Source: Brugia malayi
Lineage: Eukaryota > Nematoda > Chromadorea > Rhabditida > Onchocercidae
Length of the DNA stretch: 64,000 nucleotides
Direction of reading: 5' to 3'
Assembly: GCF_000002995.4 (NCBI RefSeq)
Contig: NW_025062479.1
Coordinates: forward strand, 3,431,721 to 3,495,720
The translations under genes and the position numbers were made by a program. The notes under the pieces are model-generated. The model ran no database searches. It saw nothing but the letters and a program-made list of their open reading frames with translations, and was not told where the DNA came from. The stretch's first letter is position 1. The number at the start of each line of letters is the position of its first letter. Of this stretch, positions 23,880 to 36,109 are shown one piece after another.

Positions 23880-26800
23880 GCTCGCTCCTCTTCGCGAAAC
23901 CCCGCATATAGCCGTGCAAGACGGTTTGCGACCTGAACCATTACACCAAATTATCGTTATCAGTTATAAATAAAATTCGTAGCATAATGCCCTTACTGTT
24001 ACTAACACTGGTATTACTGTACTATTCATATGTATAGTGTATGCCATTTATGCCATCAGATTCGAGTAGCTAAGCATACACAAATCAAGACATTACCGCT
24101 CGTCAGACAAAAACAAAGCGCAATGAATGATGGAAGTTGCTTGAACCGCCAACTTATTTAACCGCTCCCAAAAGAACTGTAAAAATTTGAATAACTCCAC
24201 CGAAAGACTGCGAAGAAGGTACATACTCACACAAATGCTGACCACACTTCTTCCCCAACCGCGGAACCCTTTTAGGGACATTAGGGGACGTCGAGGTACC
24301 AAATAATGACATGACTCATGCCAGACAGTTAAGGGTGAACGAAGAATGAAAGTGACGATAGACAGGAAAGGAACGGAAGAATTGTACTGACAATGGGAGA
24401 CTTCAATATTCATAGCGTCTCAGATGAGACAGTGTTGCATACAATCACTTCGGGACTCTATACGGTTAGCGCGTGTAATCTGAGAGGTCAACTGGTAGAG
24501 CAAAGTCATGAGAAAGAGTTTAAATAAGCACTATTTCGGGTTTTACATGAAGCAAGCGATGCTCAATTCAATGCAAAGAATGACGTGACATTGGAAACAA
24601 AAAATTTTCTTTTGGATTTTATCTTTAAATTGAATTTGTGTTTACACTTAGGCTAAGATTCAAAATTGGGCTCTACCTTGGACTTCTTATATACGCGATT
24701 AAGGTTAGGACTGTGCGTAGGGTTAGAACATCTTAAGCGTAATTGTATAAATTTGAACAGGAAGCTTTCAAGCTTAGTTCACATCTTTCATCATGAGACT
24801 AATCCTTACTTTAATTTTAAGTTCAAGTTGGAGGAATAATTTCCCAAAAAATTTTTTTCATATTTTTGGAGTGCTACAAACTGCATGGCAACATCAAAAT
24901 TGGCTTAAAATTTTTGACTGGTGGTTTTTTAATCAAGGACAGGAATTGTTTTCATAAATTCAAAACGTGAAAAATTTACCTAGATTGTGCTATACATCAT
25001 TTGTTTTTATGACTGTTTCTGAAAAGAACTAAGTTATAAATTGGTTTAAACTGGAGTTATTGTACATGATTATTCCTTTAACAGTATTTGGGCAAACAAA
25101 AAAACTTCAAATATTTCAAGCTATATTCCTAGGTTTAAGCTCCCAACGTTCACTATCGTAATATGCCAACGACTGCAAATGTTAAAGTAAGACATAAATT
25201 GCAGCCAATTGATTGTGCAGATATTTTCGGCTTTGAAAAATGGGTTCAAGTTCAATCCTTTAATCTTTGCAGTTATACTTTTCGTTTTATGCATTTGTTT
25301 AGTTCTTCGTAATTTCACAAGCAAAATTGAAAAATAAACACGAAATGATTGAGCTGAGTAGGAAAGATATTGAATTTCTCTCCGTCCTTCAAAAAAGCGA
25401 CTTTTTCATCAAAATTCTTTTGTCCCATATTAAACTGTTCCATAGTGACCACAAATTATATATGTTAGCATGACATTACTAGCTGTTAATACCTTAATAT
25501 AATGACGGTCACATGAAGATACGATGATAGCACGATGAAGAAATTCTGATATTATGGTAGAAAATTATGTTGTGAATGATTGTGAAATTATTACAGAAAT
25601 ATGGTGGTTAACATAGTTATTAATTTCTCACCGCCTTAATTTTTGGACAATATGTTGGACTTATTCTCTGAATTTATTTCTCGATCCAAAGCTTTCCTAA
25701 GGTGACTGATTCATGGCTGCTTTTATTAAGATGGAATGAGTTTTACTGGATTTTTTTGTGCATTTTTTAGGGATTTTTCTGTTTTACTTTTACTTATAAT
25801 TTTGGGATTTGTTTTTTTTTTTCCTTTTATTTTGTTATTGTTGTCTTTTATAGTTTTTATATACAGAGTGTGTCCCGTTTGCTTTACTTTTTATTTTTGT
25901 TTGCTTTGAGGATGGCTAGTTTTAATTGTTTTTAGTTTATAGAGGAATATCTCGGAGTGCTTTAAAATGGTTATCACTTTTTTTACTTACTTTGTAAATA
26001 TTGCTAACTGTATGAGATCAAGTCAGGTCACCAGCGAGGATTCGTTGTCATCACATAATTGCAGGTTCAAAAAAAAAAAAAATTGGGAGTTTCTGCTGTT
26101 AGTTTTTCCAGTTATGTCTTGTAAAAGCAAAAAGTGATTACCTAACGGAATTTGTCCACTTAGACATTTTCTATTAATCAACATCCTTCAGTTTCTGTCG
26201 TCCCTGAACTCTTGATAAATAAAGCTCATTCTAAATCTTTTTTCAAAGTAGTAGATATTCCTTCTTGTGGTTAGAGAAATGGGCGTTTATGGTAGCGAAA
26301 GCAGAACTGGGATATGGAGGGGGAGTGAAGGAATAAAACGGAATGATTACGAATAATAAGCCGATTACTCCTCTATATTTTCTTGTTTGCATAAAATTGA
26401 ATTGTGATGATGCATAGTGCAAATATTGGAGCTTTTGGTAATAATTTTTGGCAAATGAAGGAAGAGGAGTGGATAATATGTCCGGAAGATGATATTAAAT
26501 TATGATTGAAAGGATATGAGAAGGTGCCACTGAGCTCATTCGTATTTCACTGCTTTGTATAATAGCATTCCTTGGAAAGACAGGCATCTCATTTGCTCTC
26601 TTCTTGTACTTTATTTCTCCATGTACTATACTGCTCTCGAAAACTAACACGAGATATATGGAGATGATACCTTCTGCGAAGGTTGAGATGGAATGTTTTT
26701 GTTGTAGCAACATAAGGGATAAGTTATAGGTATTTTAAGTGACGAAAAAGCGTCGAATGCATGATGGAATCATTTGAGAAAGAGAGTTAAATATGGTTAG

Positions 26801-27078
26801 TTGAGGGCAACTTTTATTTCGCAACCTTATTGGAGCTCTTCCCAGCTTCACTCACACTTCCAGTTAGGCGTCAGATTTGTTTACCCATGAATATGTAATT
26901 TTATCAGCATGTGTGCTAGTTGCTCGGGATTTGATTTTGGCAGTGTGTCATCCCATTTCTCAATTGCATTCTATTTGGGAATAAATTCGAGGATAACTAA
27001 ATGTAGGAATACTGTAGAATTCACCCCTTTTTCCTTGTTCTTTAAGACACGTTTTTCTTCTTCCAGGTGATTTTTCGG
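23880..27078. other. Divergent intergenic region, R3HCC1L / unknown membrane protein
   Basis: Three kilobases between divergent genes. The first part (about 24090-24460) is less AT-rich and contains a 106-codon minus-strand frame (24093-24413) with no recognised family, as well as a plus-strand peptide resembling a non-LTR endonuclease fragment (see findings). The rest is AT-rich with long T runs (about 25740-25860) and no exon signals I can support. A CTTCTTCCAG acceptor ending at 27066 precedes the next gene and could be its trans-splice site. Confidence 0.5.
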
Positions 27079-30000
27079 ATGCAATGTATTCATAGACCAA
27101 TATTACTTATAGTGGCTCCAGTACTGTTTTGGAATTCAGTAAATGCAAGACGAATTTTTGCAATAGATTCAGAATGTACAAGCTGCTCCTACTATACGAC
27201 TCATATTTGCATATCACCCTTTCTATACAGCGAGCATCTGGTTAACAGCATTGAAAAGCAGATATCTTCCAGGTTTTTTCCTTAAACTTTCGTGTTTTAA
27301 TTGAACTCTACTTCCATCATATAATATTCCTCATCATCTTTGATAAGTTTCTTGATAATAAGGAAACAAATATGTAAATGTATGGCTGCATATGAATTTT
27401 ATTATCTTTTTTCTTTATTATCTATCTATACATAATGTTGAAATTTTTGTTATCAGTACATATATCTATACACATAATGGAGAGAAAGATGGTTCATTCA
27501 TGCTTATTTTCTGAACAGTGTCACGTATTCATGCTAATATGTTTCGACTCAATTTAATTTTTGCCTTTAAGGTATGTTGGGGTTGAATTTATAGATTTAA
27601 TTTCAGATTTGAACCATGTTTAAATGGGAGCCAGCGAGAGACTGAGCGTCCTTCGCGGTCAACAGAAATTATGGGAAAAAGGTGATTTGAATAAATGAAA
27701 TTATATGAACGTTGATTGAGAGTTCATTGATTCTTTGATTCTTAGGCACCACTCCTTCTCTCAGCGTTAAAAAAGAGAAGATGGGAATCATTTGTTTTTG
27801 TTTCTCAAACGTAACTCTGCTAGAAAAGGCGTATGCACTGGATTAAATGGTGGACCTGTTTGTAGAGGAACGATGATTGTGGCGATGGTGGAATGCAGTT
27901 CGAGGCAAAACTGGAGCGAACTTGCAGATATGGCGAGTGTGAAATGGGCAGACAAATTATCGTGTCATTTTGATGCGCTGATTGTTCTTTTCCATCAGTC
28001 GAAGCTTATTCCAGTTTTATCTGTTCGTCGCAATACTAGTACCTTATGGCGTCAGCTGCAATTACGATCTTACCAGGTCATAGTTCTGACGGCTCTCGTC
28101 GCAGATTAACTTGTGATTACGTGCAGGAAATTACGTTATACCATTCTGGCATCCCACAATCTGTTAGATACACTTTTGATTGAAGTGTTCAGCTGAATAG
28201 ATCCTGTAAATGGTGACAAAATAATGATAAAAATTGGAATATGTAAACAGCCGTTTCATTAGTACTGTTCTTTAATAAGTTCTCAGTAAGCAATTAGAAA
28301 TTTTCGTTTATACCTACAAGCAGTATTCTAAAAGAGGACTGGACTATATTAGTTTAGAAATATGTTCATGCAGCTAAGGTTCAACATAAGTTATAGCGTT
28401 ATCAGCTTATATATATGCTAATGAAGATGAAGTTAAATTTTGTTGATAAGGAAGTGTCGTACGAAATGAATGGTTTAATTATAAGTCATGCGGATGTTTT
28501 TTGATATCACCAGGTGCTCAAAAAGGAACGTTTCAGAGTACTGACTCTTTTTGGCAGTAGTGCGGGAAAAGGACAGGGAAAGAAAGGAGAATCTCATGAC
28601 TTTCTTGTTTGATTGGGATTGAGGCATACGTCTGGCCAAAACTACCACATTCCGGTAGCGAAAGTATCACCAGGGAGTGACACAACAGGAATGTTGATGG
28701 TTAACATATTTTAAGTTTCAGCAGCAGTACGATGCTCTCACAGTTGTATAATTGAAACATATAACAGCTGAGCCATTCAAATTATCCTCTGACTTGAAAG
28801 CGTATCACAAACGTGCTTAACCTCCGCACTATGCTGCTGTTGTTGCCATAGCAACAGCTCCTCCAGCTTACTTTATCTACTACTACTACTACTGCTACTA
28901 CTACTACTACTACTACTACTGCTACTGCTACTGCTACTGCTCCTATTGCTACCGTTACTGCTGTTACTACTACTACTGCTGTTGATAATAGTAATAAAGA
29001 AAACAATAATAATAAGTGATAATAATAATATTACTATCGACACTCTTATAATATTAGTCATTATTATTAATATAACTTCTTAAATTATTGCTGTTTCTAG
29101 TATAATGGTTTGTTGACCTGATTTAGAAACATTAGGTCTATTGTGAAGTAATCTTTCGCATGCCTCGTTTTTGTTTCGTTTTTCTTAATTGTTAAGGTAC
29201 AGAACTAGCCATGGCATTTCCGACTTAATATATACTGATAGAAGTTCGTGTGCTATTCAAGAAACATCAGTAGGTCTGTCCATCATTTCGGCATGGTTTC
29301 ATGACGAGTTATAAAATACGCTGTATTCGCTGAAAATATACTGTATATAAAATACTATATTCAAGAACGAAATTAAATTTCCGATTTTACACTTCATTTA
29401 AATGAGATTGTACAAAAACATGTTGTATATGATTCATTACTGAAGATTTGGTACAACCCAAGACGGAAGCAATCAAACACTAATTTTTACTGCTCAAATG
29501 TGACCAGTCATGAAATGGAAGCTACAGTAGTTGCAGGCAATTTCTAGGTATTTGTCTCACACTACAATCTAATCTGCGATTGCATTTTGAACTTTTTAGA
29601 ATGAAAGCAGATTTAGATAAAATTGCTGAAGATCAACTTCGGATAGTATATTTACTCATGAAAGATTTAAAGAAAATTTAGTAATATTTTTGAAAGTAAT
29701 ATTAGAAGCAGATGACTTATTTCTAGATGACACTGTTCTGTGCTGTTTTTACCGCATGATTTCCACAGTGCCCAGAAATTCTTAACGTTGTCATTGATAT
29801 ATTATGTCATCATTCACCATTAGTCTTCCTCTCACTAGTGGCAATCTGTCAGGTATACTGTCCTGGTGATTTTAAAAAGACTGTTTGCTGCTGCATTTAT
29901 GCTGCAAAAGCTGCAATTGTTGACATTTGAATGAAAAAATATTTGGGGGATTAAAAGCATTTCATCCATCCTGGGCGTGTGCGTGATGTTGTGCTATTTG

Positions 30001-32054
30001 CACGGGGCAAGTTTATTGGAAATTTATCTATGCATTAGAAATTAACGGTATATCACATAATTCTTAGTGTTAATTTAAAAGAAGAGTAAACTGGTTATGG
30101 GATTTTCAATACACCGGTAGAAATATAACAGGAAAGGGGAGAGTGCGAATCAACGAAAAAGTTTGAAAAGGCAAGGCGAAGAAGGGCCTCGCAGAGAAGA
30201 GTGAAAATAAATAGGGCCTGAGTTGTCTCTTCTGCTATTACTTATGCAACAAACTTGTTTAGGGTGTGCCACTGAAAATAATTTATTGACAGAATATATT
30301 CATTCACATGGTTCACTACCAACATTTTGAAAACAGATTAGTTGTCACGTTAATTTTAAGTGTTGTAGTAGAATAGTTTTCGTCAACCGGTGTTAGAATT
30401 TAAAACAGAATTGTGAATTTTGATGTCTTTTATGTATCAAGCTTACAGATTTTTATTTTCCCTCCATAGCATTAAGGTACTTGGATGATGAAGGGTAACA
30501 GTTTGAAAAGAATGCTGCGGATAAAACTATGGCGTAAAGCAGAAATGGATTTTCACTTTCTAATGCTTACATGTTTCTTCAGGTTCTAATATTGAAGCCT
30601 TCGGACATAGTTAATTGAATTTGAGCAGCTCTTTTAATATGTTGCTTGAATGTGCCAGATAGCCAGCCTACTGAGAATGATAAGGAAAGAACAAAAGGTA
30701 CTAAGAAGAATAAAATGAGCTTTCACTCCTGTTAGATAATGAATGAAAATTAAATTTAGATAAGAGATTATTTGAAAAGTAACTAAAAGAAGGTAATGTG
30801 GAGTCTCCTATTCTTGTGGAGGGAATTGCTTTCTCAACGTTTGTGAGATACACGATTTTTTGCCAGCCAAGTACGGCATCAGTTGACTTAGTGGTATAAA
30901 GCCATAGTTATAAAGGAACAGAAATGTTAACTGCATGGATTTCGATTCTGATCGCAAAATATGGCAGTATGAGGAATATCAGAATTTATTTTAGCTCAGA
31001 GGGAAATACGGAAGTGGGGAAGCGGAGCAGCTAGTGGATGAATTATTAAGTGTAATGGATGTGAGGGCAAGACAACCAACAGTTTCTACCATGGGAGAAG
31101 GATCGAAGGACCGTGAACACGTACCTAACTGGGCCTTTGTTGTCATTATCGTATCAGTCTTGCTCTCTGCTGTCGCCTTTTACATTGGCACCTGCATCAA
31201 CAAGAAGACATCTTGGAGGTAAAACGTACTTATTTCAATTGCTTCTTTGTCCACAAATACTTTTGTAATATTAGACCAGAAATCAAATGGTATTTGTCAT
31301 TGGTTGTTTCATAATTTCCTGATGTTCATTCATAACCATTACACCACCATCTTGATGATGCAACATTCCCATCATTAGTCATTTCTTTGCCGTTAAATTT
31401 CAAAGTCAGGTACAGCAGATAATTATTCCCTTATGTGGCTAACATCGTATTCAGAAGGTTGATTTTTAATGCAGTCAGTTTCTTTTCCATGTTTATACAC
31501 CTATGTGATCCTCAGTTATTCAGAAATTTTCTTTTTCTTACTAATACTTCTAACATTTCAAGGTTGGGATTTCTGCATCTTCTACAAGATTTGCGTTTAA
31601 TCATCTTGTACAAAATCTATTTGGGACCTTGTAAAAAAAGTACTGCAACAATGTCTTAGCAAAATTTATGGGTTATAGAACTAATGCACATAGTGTTGAT
31701 GAAAAATTAACTATTCACATTATCTTCTTTCTATTAGAACGATATATAGCCGAGAGAAATGCTCTGACTGATTAATCTTATAGTGAAAGTGGTATCGAGT
31801 TTTAAGTTGTGAAATTATCTTCATTTCTCAATCTTTATCTGATAGTGGAAATCAATTAGCTTGTGAACTAATAAACTGTGAGAGGTTAAATTTTATGGCA
31901 GTTTAAGATTGTATCTCTCTCTCTCCTGAAGTGCTTTTGCTTGAAAAGTGATTGTTTTTATTGCAGGCCATTCAATAATGGGAAGCCAAAAACAACTGGA
32001 AAGCGACGACTGTGGGGTGCCGGATTTTCTGGTGGTATATGGGGTGCATCTTGA
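27079..32054 (+). CDS. Unrecognised single-pass membrane protein with signal peptide
   Basis: I do not recognise this family. Four exons join in consistent phase: 27079-27272, 27607-27681, 31000-31218, 31967-32054 (TGA 32052-32054), giving 191 residues. Layout: a signal peptide at residues 1 to about 24 (hydrophobic ILLIVAPVLFW); a cysteine-containing stretch (SECTSCSYYTTHICIS); a polar linker with one Cys (FEPCLNGSQ); a helix-like acidic segment (GEAEQLVDELLSVMD); a transmembrane segment (WAFVVIIVSVLLSAVAFYIG) near residues 135-155; and a basic, glycine/tryptophan-rich cytosolic tail ending RLWGAGFSGGIWGAS. Predicted topology is type I. The ATG follows a strong acceptor ending at 27066, possibly a trans-splice site. 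Intron 2 (27682-30999) is 3.3 kb and contains a trinucleotide repeat. The acceptor at 30999 (GCTCAG) is preceded four bases upstream by a better-looking TTTTAG at 30994 in another phase; phase agreement decided the choice. Confidence 0.62.
28878..28983. repeat. Interrupted (TAC)n/(TGC)n trinucleotide repeat
   Basis: About 35 trinucleotide units, mostly TAC with TGC interruptions, then TCC/TAT/ACC variants, followed by AATAATA-rich DNA. It lies in intron 2 of the plus-strand membrane-protein gene. The serine-rich and valine-rich minus-strand ORFs here are artefacts of the repeat. Confidence 0.97.
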
Positions 32055-35000
32055 ACTATTACCGGAAGGTTGTACAGAGTTCCAATGCGAAGAGGCTATG
32101 TCCTGAAATGGACTTGAAAGTAACACAAAACTCGGAAAATCATCGAGAGTCAAGAGATGAGCTACATTCAAAGCATTCGGTTAATGGATCAGCTTGCTCA
32201 CTTTATTGTCTCATTCTCCATTCACATTCTTGATCCCTATATGTAATTTTATTGCCTTATTTCTCACAAATGGCCTTATGGGTTGGTTAAGTTGTATTTG
32301 TCTAAACGCTGAATTAATTTCAACAAATATAAGAGACTGGTGAGGTTCAGGTATCTGGAAGTCCATTACCTTCATCATTTGACTGAAATACTCTAGCAAA
32401 AATCTGGCGTTAAAAGCCGACTAGAAAGGAATCATCCTTAAGACTAAACTGATTGCTTGGGAATCGGTATTTTTAATTTCAGATTTTCATTTTCGATATC
32501 GCCGCACACTTCTTAACATGCCATCAATACTTAGAGATCAGTGATGTTTATTGGACACACAGTATTGAGTTCAGGAGATGTAGCTTGAATACAGCAATTA
32601 CTTGCTGAGTTGCATAAATTTAATGACGACAAATGTTCCCATGCTCTGAGGATAGAATCGTTGGTTATTTTTTAAAATTGGAAAATTTTAGTGCGGTTCA
32701 TCAAGCAGGTGCCAAAGTAAAGATTACTTCATAAAAAATAGTACAAAGAGCCACTGAACTAATTGATGACTCATTGCAGTCCAAAGATGTATCAATATAA
32801 CTCCAATGTGTTATCATTCTCAGTAAGACTCGCTAAGTATAGCTCTAAGACAATAAAACGGCCTTTACTTAGAGATGAAATTTGACAATGAAAATAGGTG
32901 TTTGGGGTACTTCTTACTATAAAGCAGTACTGCTAAAGTTATGGTATGTAGCATGATGTAATAATAAAAAGTTCACTACTTTGCTGTCGGCGAAGTGTGG
33001 GGAAGAGCATCTTATCCCATTTCTTGACCAAGTCTCAAAAGTGAAGTGTTGCATTGAAGAATTCATTGTTTAGACATGTTCTCATTACTGTTGTGAAGTG
33101 TGATATTAAGCCTCTCAAGGTAACTAATTCAAACTTTCAATTTGAAGATGTATTAACTCATTAAGTTTTATTATGAAATATATCAGCGCAACCATTCAGT
33201 GCACCTTTTTCGTAGCGTTGTAAAAATTGATACATATTTCTGGTATAAGCTTACTTCAGAAAAAGCGTGTGATGGCTGTCGAGGCGTCTATTTACATCCA
33301 TTCACTGGTTGGTCTGCTGATACTACCATGACTTTTCCGGTTTTCCGGTTAGAATATAGTGGTAACCTAGTTGCTGTATGTTGTACTGTGTTCTTATTCC
33401 ACCCAGCCATTTCTAAACTGCATGAAATACCAGGTCAGATTTTAATGGATGGAAGGAAAATAAATGTATAAAGTGCTCCCAATAATTCATATATATTTAG
33501 TCAGCGACAACAATGCGTAGACAAGCTGGATCAGCCGTAGTTGGGAGCAGTTGTGTGCAGCATCTCTCAAGCATTCTGCTCATTCTTTAATACACCGCAT
33601 ATAGGAAAAAAGCCCAAAAATGTGATATCGAAATCTGGGATCAAAAAGTTTTATATATACACTAATCTGAGTTCTACATCTACAGAAAATTGATATGGAT
33701 TTGATTGTACTGTAAAAGGTTTAATGAATGCAGTGGCCAAATCTCGCTGAAAATATTATTGTGTCGGAATGTGACATATCTTTTGTTTCATATAACGGAA
33801 CAGTAAAGGGATCACTTCATTTAATGAGGTGCGAATTCAGTCAACTTTTAATTTTGCTAAGTTTGGAATCCGCAGATTTCGACGCAATTGCAAAATGCTC
33901 GAGTTAATGGTGATTAAGACGTATCCACTCCATACTTGTAGGACAAACTAGTTTGGCTAGAAGTTTGATTTCCCTGGCTGGCAGAGACGATGGGAGGATG
34001 AATGGGTGCAGAAGGAAAAGAGTAGATAAGTATAATGTTTGTTTTGTTACCCGTTTCTGATGTGATAACGTATTAATGATAATAGTAAGACCGACATAAA
34101 TACCCAAATCCTGATTTTAGTAATGACAAAATAGCGTTGGGGGAAGTAACTAGTGCTGTGTTCTGTATCGTTGGCTAGCATCGTGGGTGGTTTCGTGCAG
34201 CAACCCACCATAATGCCAATAAATCGTGTTGTGACCATGGGAATAGAGTAAGTCAAGGTTGGATACAACGGCCTTCTTCCATCGTGTCCCTTCTTTGGGG
34301 TGGAAGTGGTGTATTTGAGCAGGATACTACTGGGATGACAGTTTGGTCGTGTTGCTTTCGTTATTTTGAGCTGAAATTAACTGCTTAACTTGGAAAGTTA
34401 CCGAGTTTTTGGAATGGTTATATAACATGCATTGGTCGGAAGGGACAGGTATCACCAGATAGGATAAATACACCTGTAAGCTCCTGCACAGTAAAAAATC
34501 ATTCGTTCAAATAGAAAGCAATTAAATATTTTAAAAACAGATCATTGATAAAATTCTCACTTTAACCTCTCTTTTCTAACTTGTCTGGTAAATTTTATAT
34601 TAATAAACAAGCTTACTGTGCAAAACAAAATATATAGATTCTAATTCAGTTCAAATATCATTAGTCTATCTGACATGTTCTGATTTGGTGCAAATTCGAT
34701 AAAAGTGTAATCTTTATGCAAAATGACGATCATACCTGCATTTTAGCTTTACTTCTCTGTGTTCTGATGATCTGTTACAACTGTGCCGATATAACCCAAT
34801 ATACTCATCCCATTATAAACTCTTCATCACATTGTGGTACCGTTACGCGTTGCTTTTATGTTACAGACTCTGAAATTAGACGGAATCTTCCAACTAGTTT
34901 GAGATGATCATAGGAATTTGGGAAGCTGACTGCTCGTTATACTACTAATTTTGCATCGGCCAGTAAACTCTGAAGAATCAGGGAAATCAGATTCAAATTT

Positions 35001-36109
35001 GGTAACTTCTTGGCTGTGCTAGTCATCTCTTTGTTACAAATAAGTTCAAATTTTTTCATAAAAATTTGATTGGATTATTTTAAAAGAACATGGTACCGGT
35101 AATGATTACTTGCTCCCAGATGAATATTGAATAAACACTAAAAAAATGGCTAGAAAAGCACTAATTCAAAGGACTTCGCAATGCAGTATTCGATATATTG
35201 ATATGCTTGGGGAAGAGATGGCAGTCGAATAGGGCATCATATTTTTCTAGAGAAAATTTTGTGAGTGAATTAAAAGTATATTTTTCACTCTTCCCCTACT
35301 GAGTGAAATAATTTCAAGCATTCATAATAATACCTTGTTAGTAGCATCCTTTTTGCGCCGAAATAAAATTTCAAACAAAGGTTATGAAATTCGTATCTCA
35401 GACATCTCGTTGAAGTGAGGGTGAATGCCTGGACATTTGGGATTCCAAAATACAATTATTTGTAGTAATATTCATTTGAGTTATGGGTCTCGAAGCTGTT
35501 TCAAACTGTAAGGTTACCATACAGAATACCTTCCAAGGCGTCCACAATTCATTAGTCTCCTTTTCCACTGCGTAAAACTATATTTTAAACGTTACTTCAT
35601 TTCTCCTCAACTGTCTAACCTTTGATTCCGACCATTTATTTCCGTCTGCCCCATACACTGTCTCAGAAGTTGATCCAGTCAGTAATATTATTGGGATTTC
35701 ATTCTTATTTGAGTTTTGATAAATATCCTGTGGAGAATATCATTTTCATAATAATAGTTGGGACGTAATGAATGTTTTTGTTCCCTAAGTTTTCATGACA
35801 GTAGAAGTGAGGGAGTTCATTTTCAACAGTGTACAGCAGTTACCGGATTACGACAAAAACTGAGAATGAAAAAATACATAAACGAGATGAGTTGGAAGTT
35901 TTCCGCTACTACAGCACTCCTCACTTAAACTGAATTTTTGAACACAGTACGGTAATATGGGGAGCTTAACGCTACCAACCCGGAGGGATTTCAAAAACGG
36001 TATAACAGGTGTTGAGGGCTGGATTTGGCATGTACGGAATTGGTGATGTACGAATTATAGGATGTTCTGAAATACCTGTAAGTGATAAAATGTTTTGGCC
36101 TTAGGAGCG
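32055..36109. other. Region without recognised genes, membrane-protein gene to MIOS
   Basis: Four kilobases between two plus-strand genes. Open frames at 33199-33471 (+, 90 codons) and elsewhere show no family I know and no supporting splice context. One short frame with a signal-peptide-like start (34716-34907) is listed separately. The CCTTAG acceptor ending at 36104 just before the MIOS ATG is a candidate trans-splice site. Confidence 0.45.
34716..34907 (+). other. 63-codon frame with signal-peptide-like N-terminus; doubtful gene
   Basis: The ATG frame starts with a polar segment followed by the hydrophobic CILALLLCVLMICYNCA and then about 40 polar residues with two cysteines (SSSHCGTVTRCFY). 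It would make a small secreted peptide. There is no obvious acceptor upstream and no recognised homologue, and chance occurrence is quite possible. Confidence 0.2.

Noticed and set aside
24093..24413. 106-codon minus-strand frame upstream of R3HCC1L
   Set aside because: No conserved motif and no acceptor before its ATG; the less AT-rich local composition reduces stop frequency. Not called as a gene.
24437..24520. Possible tRNA (stretch with GTAGAGC-like bases)
   Set aside because: No B-box (GGTTCGA) and no cloverleaf pairing. No tRNA B-box was found by eye anywhere in the window.
28782..29061. Two minus-strand frames rich in valine or serine
   Set aside because: They are translations of the TAC/TGC/AAT trinucleotide repeat.
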